In this document: positions 6,518 through 11,883 of the stretch, piece after piece
How positions within the stretch are numbered: the stretch's first letter is position 1
Layout of the letters: each line of letters starts with the position of its first letter
Assembly (NCBI GenBank): GCA_046091365.1
Contig: JBJTBM010000068.1
Location: 1 to 11,883 of the forward strand
Length of the DNA: 11,883 bases
Origin: Casp-actino8 sp046091365
GTDB taxonomy: Bacteria > Actinomycetota > Acidimicrobiia > Acidimicrobiales > Ilumatobacteraceae
Reading direction: 5' to 3'
Program-made: the position numbers and the translations under genes
Notes under the pieces: model-generated
Databases searched by the model: none
What the model was told of the DNA's origin: nothing
Seen by the model: only the letters and a program-made list of their open reading frames with translations

Positions 6518-6857
6518 ACTTCTCGCCGACGAAGCGCACCCACACCTCGCAGTCGCCGGGAGCACCGGCATCGGTGGGCAACCACTTGCTCTCCCACACC
6601 TCGTCGGGTCGAAAGCCCCGCACGCGGTGGGTCGACGAGCGACGGAGGTGCGCGCAGCGGACGTCGCTGGCGATCTGCGCCGCGGTCTTCTTGGTGTAGA
6701 GCTTGGGGATGCGGTACCACTCGCCGCTGGTACGGGCCTCGGCGAGTGAGCGCTGCCAAAACGAACCGCGATGTGGGCGACGGATCGAGCGGGTCGTCGT
6801 CGGCACGCTGGTCGTGAGGTTGGTGGTCGTGAATCCGTGGGTGGCGTCGTGAGTCAT
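6501..6857 (-). CDS. Small protein of unknown function, convergent pair member 2
   Basis: The product has 118 residues. After a Thr-rich, low-complexity N-terminus (about 1-28), residues 29-112 align with the protein at 6192-6491. Shared positions are R(R/G)SFW, LAE(V/A)R, G-x-W-(H/Y)-R, LYT(R/K), TA-x-QIASD-(L/V)-R, then W-(D/E)-(A/S) and (I/V)-WV-(K/R). The two differ enough to be an old duplication. ATG 6857 gives an N-terminal tail similar in length to the paralogue's. GTG 6914 is a real alternative, because it overlaps the Nudix stop codon as GTGA, which would couple the two genes and add 19 residues. In either case it lies directly downstream of the Nudix gene on the same strand and is probably co-transcribed with it. 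Confidence 0.8.
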   Translation of the reverse strand: MTHDATHGFTTTNLTTSVPTTTRSIRRPHRGSFWQRSLAEARTSGEWYRIPKLYTKKTAAQIASDVRCAHLRRSSTHRVRGFRPDEVWESKWLPTDAGAPGDCEVWVRFVGEKFSLAG

Positions 6858-6910
6858 ACCCGGAGAACGACGTTCACATCGAAAACTGTGCGGGTGGGGC
6901 GCGGAGCCAA

Positions 6911-7438
6911 TCACCAGCGCTCGAAACTCCAGCCCGTCGGTTGCCCGTGGCTGTAGGGCATCACCCCGTGGAACTGGCGGGGATCGTCGTCGAAGACGAG
7001 GGGAACGAAGTGCCGGTCACCGTCCCACATGGGCAGGTCCGCGGCCCGGCGCACCTCAGGATCGGCGTCACAGGCTCGAAGAAGTCGCTCGAGGGGGATC
7101 CAAGCCAGCCGCCCCTCGTCGTTCTCGGTGGCGGGTTCGCCCGACCATTCGTCGATCACGAAGATGGGGGAGAGCCAGTCCTCGCCGTTCGGCCCGAAGC
7201 CGGGCCACGACACGGTGCCGCGCAGGCGCATCGCGCGCACTTCGATGCCGGCCTCCTCGCGCAACTCGCGTCGCACGCCGGCCGCCAGGTTCTCGCGTTC
7301 CTCGAGTTTGCCGCCCAGACCGTTCCACTTGCCAAGGTGCTCGTCGCTCGACCGACGGGTGCGATGCACCATCAGCACCGTGTTCGTCCGTCGATCGAAG
7401 AGATAGGCGAGCGTGCCGATGATCGGGGTGTACGGCAT
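6911..7438 (-). CDS. Nudix hydrolase, MTH1/MutT-like (probable oxidised-nucleotide diphosphatase)
   Basis: The 175-residue protein has a complete Nudix box: G43-x5-E49-x7-R57-E58-L-R-E61-E62-A-G64-I, which supplies the Mg2+-binding glutamates. The preceding GKWNGLGGK and the later DGDRHFVPLVFDDDPRQFHG closely follow human MTH1 (WNGFGGK and the DDSYWFPLLLQKKKFHG region), pointing to hydrolysis of 8-oxo-dGTP or related oxidised purine nucleotides to monophosphates. That specificity is inferred. ATG 7438 gives the usual N-terminus, a first strand MPYTPIIGTLAYLFD; longer forms would run into the opposite gene. The gene diverges from the oxygenase gene with 24 bases between starts and no Shine-Dalgarno. 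Nudix enzymes can also cleave ADP-ribose, which would fit the ARG gene nearby, but the sequence resembles the MTH1 branch more. Confidence 0.88.
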   Translation of the reverse strand: MPYTPIIGTLAYLFDRRTNTVLMVHRTRRSSDEHLGKWNGLGGKLEERENLAAGVRRELREEAGIEVRAMRLRGTVSWPGFGPNGEDWLSPIFVIDEWSGEPATENDEGRLAWIPLERLLRACDADPEVRRAADLPMWDGDRHFVPLVFDDDPRQFHGVMPYSHGQPTGWSFERW

Positions 7439-7462
7439 GTCCAATGTTGGCAGACTGACGCG
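7439..7462. promoter_or_regulatory. 24-base divergent promoter core
   Basis: Rightward, CAGACT (7451-7456) stands 6 bases before the GTG at 7463. Leftward, CAACAT (complement of 7444-7449) stands 5 bases before the ATG at 7438. No Shine-Dalgarno fits in this space for either gene. Two leaderless transcripts with interleaved -10 elements are the simplest reading, with each -35 region inside the other gene's first codons. Confidence 0.45.
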
Positions 7463-8257
7463 GTGGACGCGAAGGACGTGTATCGGCGCGACGGCGTCGT
7501 GGTGTTGCGCGGTGTGCTCCGACCCGGTGAGGTGGAGATGTTGCGGCGCGGGATCGACGAAGTGGTCGCCACGCCGAGCCCGCGCGCCAAGGTGGCCAGT
7601 GCGCCCGACGACCCCGGGTTCTTCATCGAGGACTTCTGCACGTGGCGCGAGCACGCGGGATTCGAAGCCGTGATTCGCACGTCACGGCTGGCCGAAGTGG
7701 CCGCCGACCTGATGGGGTCCGTGTCGGTGCGGGTGTATCACGATCACGTCCTGGTGAAGGAGCCCGGAACGCGCCAGCGCACCCCGTGGCACCAGGACCA
7801 GCCGTATTACGACGTCCAGGGGACGCAGAACGTCAGCTTCTGGATTCCGGTCGATCCGGTCGACCGTGCCGATTGTCTGGAGGTGATCGCCGGCACCCAC
7901 CGTGGGCCGTGGCTGATGCCGCGTTCGTTCCTCGACCAGCGCGCGCGCTGGTTCCCCGAAGGCACGCTCGACGAACTTCCCGACTACGACTCCGAGCGCG
8001 ACAGTCACCACATCGTGAGCGCCGAGTTGCAGCCCGGAGACTGCATCGCGTTCCACATGTTGTCGGTGCACGGAGCACCCGGTGTGTCGGGATCGAATCG
8101 TCGACGGGTGTTCAGCCTGCGATTGCTCGGCGACGACATGGTGTTCGCGCCGCGCGACTGGACGACGTCGCCCGACATGAGCGCGGTGTTCGACGGGGTT
8201 GACGAGCGTCGGGCGGGCGGGACCTTGTCGGGGGAGTGGTTCCCTCGTCTGCTTTGA
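7463..8257 (+). CDS. Phytanoyl-CoA dioxygenase (PhyH)-family Fe(II)/2-oxoglutarate oxygenase
   Basis: The 264-residue protein has the PhyH layout. The N-terminus YRRDGVVVLRGVLRPGEVEML is the usual 'gy.vvrg.l...ev..l' start. The iron triad is H110-x-D112 in PWHQDQPYY and the distal H203 in MLSVHGAPG; Arg residues at 213-215 before VFSLRLLGDD would bind 2-oxoglutarate. VSFWIPVD and CLEVIAGTHRGPW are the conserved core strand and the 'G-S-H' loop equivalent. The family hydroxylates small molecules such as acyl-CoAs, ectoine or secondary metabolites; the substrate here is not readable. Length is normal (about 250-300). GTG 7463 is supported by the -10 element 6 bases upstream. The frame stays open far upstream, antisense to the Nudix gene, but that part is a shadow. 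It is convergent with the membrane-protein gene, leaving 20 bases between stops. Confidence 0.9.
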   Translation: MDAKDVYRRDGVVVLRGVLRPGEVEMLRRGIDEVVATPSPRAKVASAPDDPGFFIEDFCTWREHAGFEAVIRTSRLAEVAADLMGSVSVRVYHDHVLVKEPGTRQRTPWHQDQPYYDVQGTQNVSFWIPVDPVDRADCLEVIAGTHRGPWLMPRSFLDQRARWFPEGTLDELPDYDSERDSHHIVSAELQPGDCIAFHMLSVHGAPGVSGSNRRRVFSLRLLGDDMVFAPRDWTTSPDMSAVFDGVDERRAGGTLSGEWFPRLL

Positions 8258-8277
8258 CCCCCCGCTCTCGACCCCAA

Positions 8278-8790
8278 TCAAGTGGCGAGGGTGGTGGTGG
8301 GGTCGAGGCGTCGCTCGCCAAGATCGATGAACAGCACCGTACGGTCCTCGATCACCGGGTACTCACCGTTGGTCGGTGGCGCGAGTTCGTCGACGGAGAT
8401 CGTGCGTCCCTCGCAGTCGATGAAGTCGTCGGTTGACTCGACCTGCTCCACGGCACACGCGTCGTCCCGATCGGCTGGATGGGCGTAATAGACGATCCAG
8501 CCGCGCTGTGGGTCCGAACCGCCGTGGTCGAGAACGATGGTGCGCTCGCCCGAGGTGGTACCGAGCCCGGGGAAGAGCACCGGACCGTTCTCGTCGATCG
8601 AAGCGGCCCACCGCTCGACGTTGCCCACCTGCAGTCGGTCGGGTGTGAACGTGGTCGTCTGGGCTTGTTCACCCGACATCAGCGCGGCGATACCGAACAT
8701 CACGAGTCCGAGCACCGCGAAGAAGGCGATTCCGGCCACGACCGGCGCCACGGCGCGCGCGGCAGGGGACCTCAGTTCGGGACGGCGCAC
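8278..8790 (-). CDS. Single-pass membrane protein, possible degenerate Rieske-like domain
   Basis: The product has 170 residues. A short basic N-terminus is followed by one membrane helix (about 13-38, APVVAGIAFFAVLGLVMFGI) and an exported domain of about 130 residues, so it is probably anchored to the outer face of the membrane. The domain has NGPVLFPGLG, ERTIVLDHGG, W-x-V-Y-Y-A, C112, F-I-D-C126-E-G and VLFIDLG. The order strand-rich core, C-x13-C-x-G, then a Pro-rich ELAPP stretch recalls Rieske-fold proteins, but the two Fe-S His residues are absent. Any such domain would be clusterless, perhaps with a disulphide between C112 and C126. This is a tentative resemblance. GTG 8790 is supported by CAGACT exactly 6 bases upstream; a TTG two codons earlier is less likely. 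Confidence 0.75.
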   Translation of the reverse strand: MRRPELRSPAARAVAPVVAGIAFFAVLGLVMFGIAALMSGEQAQTTTFTPDRLQVGNVERWAASIDENGPVLFPGLGTTSGERTIVLDHGGSDPQRGWIVYYAHPADRDDACAVEQVESTDDFIDCEGRTISVDELAPPTNGEYPVIEDRTVLFIDLGERRLDPTTTLAT

Positions 8791-8796
8791 CCCCAA

Positions 8797-8802
8797 AGTC
8801 TG
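8797..8802 (-). promoter_or_regulatory. -10 element of the membrane-protein gene
   Basis: On the minus strand CAGACT is followed by TTGGGG and then the GTG start, with no Shine-Dalgarno in register apart from the G-run itself. The hexamer and the 6-base spacing are identical to those before the oxygenase gene at 7463. Confidence 0.45.
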
Positions 8803-8833
8803 CCCAGCGTGAGGGGCTTTTTTCTCATCATGG

Positions 8834-8843
8834 ACAAATTTGT
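8834..8843. promoter_or_regulatory. Palindrome ACAAATTTGT in a divergent intergenic region
   Basis: A perfect 10-bp palindrome lies in an AT-rich island within the 127 bases between the membrane-protein start (8790) and the LPXTG-protein start (8918). It could be an operator serving one or both genes. The same gap also has a GC-rich hairpin, CGGCGC/GCGCCG (8880-8896), just upstream of the rightward ribosome binding site. Confidence 0.3.
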
Positions 8844-8917
8844 GTCAGATGGCTCGTGGTCATGGCTCTTGTCCGTTACCGGCGCACGAGGCGCCGCACG
8901 AAACACGGGGAGAGAAC

Positions 8918-9670
8918 ATGAAGACCACCGCCAACATCATCACCAAGTCGATCGCCGCTCTGGCTCTGAGCGGCGGTCTGGTGCTCGGGCTCGGAGTGGC
9001 CGGAGCGTCGGCCAGCAACGGAGCCTCGAACAGTTCGGATCGCAGCCACGAGGCACACGACGAACACCACAAGGATCACGACGGCATCGGCCACAGCGAT
9101 GACGAGGACCACGTCGGAGGTGGCGTCGGACACGACAGCCACGGCAACGGCCACGGATACGGACATGGCGACGGGTGCGACGACTCGAACGATGGGGTCG
9201 GCGACGATGCTGGCGACGATGCCGGCGACGATGGCGATGCCGATGACATCGACGCGCCGAATCAGACCCAGCCCTCGGGTGACGTGGTCGACGCACCGAA
9301 TCAGATCGTGGTCGACGCGCCGAATCAGACCCAGCCCTCGGGTGACGTGGTCGCCGCCCCGCTGAGCGACGGGGCCACGACTCCGCCCGGCGATGGGGTC
9401 GCTCCGTCCGTGGAGAGCGTCGACGGCGACACCAGCGTCATCGACGCGGGCCCGACGCCGGTCGCGACTGAGCGCACGGCATTCGTCGAGGCTCCCGCGA
9501 TCGTCTCGACTCCGGCGGTCGTCGAGGCTCCGGCGGTCGTCGCGACCGTCTCGACCCTCCCGATGACCGGAGCGTCCGTCGCACTGGTGCTCGCCCTGGC
9601 CGTGTCGTCCGCCGCGGTGGGACTGGCGGTGCTGGCCGCCCGTCGTCGCCGCGAGGAGTCGATGGCCTGA
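8918..9670 (+). CDS. Secreted His/Asp-rich protein with LPMTG cell-wall sorting signal
   Basis: The product has 250 residues. A signal peptide covers about 1-32 (KTTANIITK, then SIAALALSGGLVLGLGVAG, cleavage near ASA). Residues 41-86 are packed with His, Asp, Gly and Ser (11 His between 44 and 83), and 91-112 is an Asp-rich run (GDDAGDDAGDDGDADD). Then come two copies of DAPNQTQPSGDVV separated by a truncated copy, and a Pro/Ala/Val/Thr-rich stalk. LPMTG (214-218), a hydrophobic helix and the RRRR tail form a sortase signal, so the mature protein should be linked to the cell wall. His/Asp richness suggests binding of divalent metals such as Zn2+, Ni2+ or Ca2+; this is inferred from composition. 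ATG 8918 has GGGGAGAG just upstream. No sortase gene is in the window. A strong terminator closes the unit. Confidence 0.85.
   Translation: MKTTANIITKSIAALALSGGLVLGLGVAGASASNGASNSSDRSHEAHDEHHKDHDGIGHSDDEDHVGGGVGHDSHGNGHGYGHGDGCDDSNDGVGDDAGDDAGDDGDADDIDAPNQTQPSGDVVDAPNQIVVDAPNQTQPSGDVVAAPLSDGATTPPGDGVAPSVESVDGDTSVIDAGPTPVATERTAFVEAPAIVSTPAVVEAPAVVATVSTLPMTGASVALVLALAVSSAAVGLAVLAARRRREESMA
9251..9353 (+). repeat. Direct repeat inside the LPXTG-protein gene
   Basis: A 40-base unit occurs twice without a mismatch (9251-9290 and 9314-9353) and encodes DAPNQTQPSGDVV. Between them, 9290-9305 repeats the first 16 bases of the unit with one change, giving DAPNQ. The lack of synonymous drift points to a recent or ongoing copy-number change that preserves the frame. 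Confidence 0.9.
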
Positions 9671-9696
9671 TCCTCCCCTGTCAGACGCCTCGACCG

Positions 9697-9734
9697 CGAG
9701 GGCCCCGATTCGGTTCGCCGAGTCGGGGCCCTCG
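9697..9734 (+). terminator. 17-bp stem with TTCG loop
   Basis: CGAGGGCCCCGATTCGG (9697-9713) pairs with CCGAGTCGGGGCCCTCG (9718-9734) over 17 positions with a single T-G wobble, closed by a TTCG tetraloop. It lies 27 bases after the LPXTG-protein stop. The U-tract is poor, as in many actinobacterial intrinsic terminators. Confidence 0.85.
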
Positions 9735-9776
9735 TGCGTTCACGGTGCCGAATGTGTGGCACACCCGCCGAGGGCG

Positions 9777-9782
9777 TAGGGT
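9777..9782 (+). promoter_or_regulatory. Putative -10 element TAGGGT
   Basis: The hexamer matches the actinobacterial TANNNT -10 consensus and ends 9 bases before GTG 9792. No Shine-Dalgarno is seen in between, so the transcript would have a very short leader or none. Confidence 0.4.
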
Positions 9783-9791
9783 TTCCCGCTT

Positions 9792-10193
9792 GTGAAGAGG
9801 CCGTATCGCGTCGTCGTCGCCAAGCCCGGTTTGGACGGACATGACCGGGGCGCCAAGACCATCACCCGGGCCCTGCGCGACCACGGTTTCGAGGTGATCT
9901 ACACCGGTCTCCACCAGACTCCCGAGCAGATCGCCGAGACCGCCCTGCAAGAAGATGTCGACGCCGTGGGGCTCTCGTTGCTCTCAGGAGCGCACCTCAC
10001 GTTGTTCCCTCGCGTCATGGAGGAACTCACCGCGCGAGACATGGACGACGTGATGATCTTCGGTGGCGGGGTCATTCCCGATGCCGATGCCCGCACCCTG
10101 CGCGAGCAGGGAGTCGCCGAGATCTTCGGTCCCGGCTCGTCGCTCAAGGGCATCGCCCAATGGCTCGAGAACGCGCTCGACGAACGCGAGTGA
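9792..10193 (+). CDS. Cobalamin-binding subunit of an acyl-CoA mutase (methylmalonyl-CoA mutase small-subunit type)
   Basis: The 133-residue protein is a stand-alone B12-binding domain. It has the base-off/His-on motif D15-x-H17-x-x-G20 (LDGHDRG), whose His coordinates cobalt, the S-L-L-S-G-A-H loop (62-68) and the GGG loop (91-93) before VIPDADARTL, all in Rossmann-like order. RVVVAKPGLDGHDRGAK is typical of the methylmalonyl-CoA mutase C-terminal domain. The large catalytic subunit is not in the window and must be encoded elsewhere, so the exact carbon skeleton (methylmalonyl-CoA, ethylmalonyl-CoA or isobutyryl-CoA) cannot be decided. sucC follows after 38 bases, which fits production of succinyl-CoA. 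GTG 9792 is the natural start because the first strand begins at once. Confidence 0.88.
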   Translation: MKRPYRVVVAKPGLDGHDRGAKTITRALRDHGFEVIYTGLHQTPEQIAETALQEDVDAVGLSLLSGAHLTLFPRVMEELTARDMDDVMIFGGGVIPDADARTLREQGVAEIFGPGSSLKGIAQWLENALDERE

Positions 10194-10231
10194 GCGTTCA
10201 CTGACATCGCCCTACAGGAGGAAACACGCAC

Positions 10232-11383
10232 ATGGACCTGTTCGAGTACCAGGGCAAGCAGTATTTCGCCCGCTACGACATCCCGGTCAGCCCCGGCGGA
10301 GCCGCCGACACCGTCGACGAGGCCGTGAAGGTCGCCGATCGATCCGGCTACCCCGTGGTGGTGAAGGCTCAGGTTCAGGTCGGTGGTCGCGGCAAGGCCG
10401 GCGGTATCAAATTGGCCAACAACGCCGAGGAGGCCCGTTTCCACGCCAACAACATCCTCGGCATGGACATCAAGGGTCACCTCGTGAAGCGTCTGTGGGT
10501 CGAGCACGCGAGTGACATCGACGAGGAGTACTACGCCTCGTTCACCCTCGACCGCGCGGCCAAGAAGCACCTCCTCATGCTGTCGGCCCAGGGTGGCGTC
10601 GACATCGAGGAAGTGGCCGAGAAGGATCCCGACGCCATCGTGAAGTTGCACATCGATCCGGTGGACGGATTGAGCGCTGCATTGGCCCGCAAGGCCGCCG
10701 TCGATGCCAAGATCCCCGACAAGGCGCTCGACGGTGTGGCCTCCATTCTCGTGCAGCTGTACCGCTGCTTCACCGAGGGCGACTGCGACCTGGCCGAGAT
10801 CAACCCACTGATCCTCAAGCCCACCGGCGAGGTGCACGCCCTCGACGCCAAGGTGAGCCTCGACAACAACGCGTCGTTCCGTCACCCCGAGGGGGAGGAG
10901 TACCGCGCCACGGAAGAACTCGACGCGCGCGAGCAACTGGCCCGCACCCACGACCTGCAGTACATCGGTCTCGACGGAACCGTGGGCATCATCGCCAACG
11001 GCGCCGGTCTGGCCATGAGCACGCTCGACGTGGTGAACCAGGTGGGTGGCAAGGCCGCCAACTTCCTCGACATCGGTGGTGGCGCCAACGCCGACGTGAT
11101 GGCCGCGGCCCTCGAGGTCATCAACTTCGACCAGAACGTGTCGTCCATCTTCATCAACATCTTCGGTGGCATCACCCGCGGTGAGGAGGTGGCCAAGGGA
11201 ATCGTCGAGGCACTCAGCCGCGTCGACCTGCGCGCCCCCATCGTCATCCGCCTCGACGGAACGAACGCCGAGCAGGGTCGTGAGATCCTGAAGAACGCGG
11301 GAATCCCAGAGTCGAAGCTCGTCTCCAAGCCCACCATGCTCGATGCGGCGCGCGCCGCGGTCGCTCTCTCGAACGGAAAGTGA
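10232..11383 (+). CDS. sucC: Succinyl-CoA synthetase (ADP-forming) beta subunit
   Basis: The 383-residue protein is full length for the family. It is the ATP-grasp subunit of the TCA-cycle enzyme that interconverts succinyl-CoA and succinate with synthesis of ATP or GTP. MDLFEYQGKQYF is the classic N-terminus. GGRGKAGG (51-58) is the nucleotide-binding loop, LAEINPL (187-193) with LDAKVSLDNNA (204 onward) contains the metal-binding acidic and Asn residues, and NIFGGITR near residue 310 is in the CoA-ligase part. AGGAGG (10216-10221) lies 10 bases before the ATG. The sucD start follows after 4 bases, so they form an operon. The open frame antisense to this gene (about 500 codons) is a codon-bias shadow. 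Confidence 0.97.
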   Translation: MDLFEYQGKQYFARYDIPVSPGGAADTVDEAVKVADRSGYPVVVKAQVQVGGRGKAGGIKLANNAEEARFHANNILGMDIKGHLVKRLWVEHASDIDEEYYASFTLDRAAKKHLLMLSAQGGVDIEEVAEKDPDAIVKLHIDPVDGLSAALARKAAVDAKIPDKALDGVASILVQLYRCFTEGDCDLAEINPLILKPTGEVHALDAKVSLDNNASFRHPEGEEYRATEELDAREQLARTHDLQYIGLDGTVGIIANGAGLAMSTLDVVNQVGGKAANFLDIGGGANADVMAAALEVINFDQNVSSIFINIFGGITRGEEVAKGIVEALSRVDLRAPIVIRLDGTNAEQGREILKNAGIPESKLVSKPTMLDAARAAVALSNGK

Positions 11384-11387
11384 AGCC

Positions 11388-11883
11388 ATGGCCATCTTCG
11401 TGAATCAGAACACCAAAGTCATCGTGCAGGGCCTCACCGGAGGACAGGGCAAGTACCACGGTCTGCGCAACAAGGCCTACGGCACCCAAGTGGTCGGTGG
11501 CGTGACGCCCGGCAAGGGTGGTACCGACGTGGAAGGCATTCCGGTCTTCGACACGGTCGCCGAGGCCGTGGCGGCCACCGGCGCCGACGCGTCGTTCATC
11601 GCCGTTCCGCCCAAAGCCGCATCGGCCGCCATCCTCGAGGCCGCGGCCGCGGGCATTCGCTTCGTGGTGTGCATCACCGAGGGAATCCCGGCCCAGGACG
11701 AGGCCAAGGTCTACAACACGCTCGTGCGCGATTACCCCAAGACACGGCTGTTGGGTCCGAACTGCCCGGGCATCATCAGCCCAGGCAAGTGCAACATCGG
11801 CATCACCGCCGGTGAGATCGCCGAGTTGCCCAAGGCCGGCAAGAAGAACGTCGGCATCGTCAGCCGCTCGGGAACCCTCACCT
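11388..11883 (+). CDS. sucD: Succinyl-CoA synthetase alpha subunit (5' part)
   Basis: The first 165 residues of sucD are present and the gene runs off the window; the family is about 290-300 residues. The alpha subunit binds CoA and carries the phosphohistidine, which lies beyond the edge. Visible motifs are VIVQGLTGGQGKYH (the CoA-binding loop, commonly GFTGxQGTFH), YGTQVVGGVTPGKGG, VPPKAASAAILEA, VCITEGIPAQD, LLGPNCPGIISPG and the terminal GIVSRSGTLT. GGAAAG lies just before the ATG. It is co-transcribed with sucC. Confidence 0.96.
   Translation, partial: MAIFVNQNTKVIVQGLTGGQGKYHGLRNKAYGTQVVGGVTPGKGGTDVEGIPVFDTVAEAVAATGADASFIAVPPKAASAAILEAAAAGIRFVVCITEGIPAQDEAKVYNTLVRDYPKTRLLGPNCPGIISPGKCNIGITAGEIAELPKAGKKNVGIVSRSGTLT

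Noticed and set aside
6941..7462. In-frame extension of the oxygenase upstream, antisense to the Nudix gene
   Set aside because: The PhyH N-terminal motif begins right after GTG 7463, and the upstream translation has no domain. The Nudix gene on the other strand is well supported.
4019..8068. TTGTCGGTG matches (4019-4027, 8060-8068) to the mycobacterial PafBC-dependent promoter motif as I recall it
   Set aside because: Both lie inside coding sequence and neither is followed by a TANNNT hexamer about 8 bases later, so they look like chance matches.
8840..8917. TTG start at 8840 for the LPXTG protein
   Set aside because: It would place 26 polar residues before a typical signal peptide. ATG 8918 has a good Shine-Dalgarno.
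9899..11395. A 498-codon open frame on the minus strand opposite sucC and the mutase subunit
   Set aside because: It is the shadow of strong GC3 bias in two well-identified plus-strand genes. Its translation is low-complexity and has no recognisable domain.

Overview
The window looks like chromosomal DNA from a high-GC Gram-positive bacterium of the phylum Actinomycetota, plausibly class Acidimicrobiia. The class is an inference; no rRNA or other marker is present. Supporting signs are strong G/C preference at third codon positions, frequent GTG starts, several genes that look leaderless behind a CANNNT-type -10 element, a PafB-PafC type tandem WYL regulator, and an LPXTG-anchored surface protein. 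There are thirteen protein genes, two of them cut by the window edges. I saw no tRNA, rRNA, CRISPR array or insertion sequence.

Region 1 (1-5895) is the accessory and most interesting part. It holds the tail of a gene whose last residues resemble the ARPP-1 family (tentative), a small sigma-70-like factor, and a protein of unknown family translationally coupled to that sigma factor. A 652-residue tandem HTH-WYL regulator follows, then a second copy of the unknown family. Convergent to these is an ADP-ribosylglycohydrolase fused to a dual-specificity-type phosphatase. The two unknown proteins are diverged paralogues that bracket the WYL gene. I infer a stress- or damage-responsive module: the sigma and WYL proteins would control expression, and the ARG-phosphatase would process an ADP-ribosylated or phosphorylated substrate. 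Neither the trigger nor the substrate can be read from the sequence.

Region 2 (5896-8257) starts with a 296-base divergent intergenic region. It continues with two small convergent paralogues of unknown function (9 bases between stop codons), an MTH1/MutT-like Nudix hydrolase, and a phytanoyl-CoA dioxygenase-like Fe(II)/2-oxoglutarate oxygenase. The last two diverge from only 24 bases.

Region 3 (8258-9735) has a one-pass membrane protein with a possible degenerate Rieske-like domain. Divergent from it is a secreted His/Asp-rich protein with an LPMTG sorting signal and an internal 40-base direct repeat, closed by a 17-bp stem with a TTCG loop.

Region 4 (9736-11883) is core metabolism: a stand-alone cobalamin-binding subunit of an acyl-CoA mutase (methylmalonyl-CoA mutase type), then sucC and the start of sucD. 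Together they could carry methylmalonyl-CoA to succinyl-CoA to succinate with substrate-level NTP synthesis.
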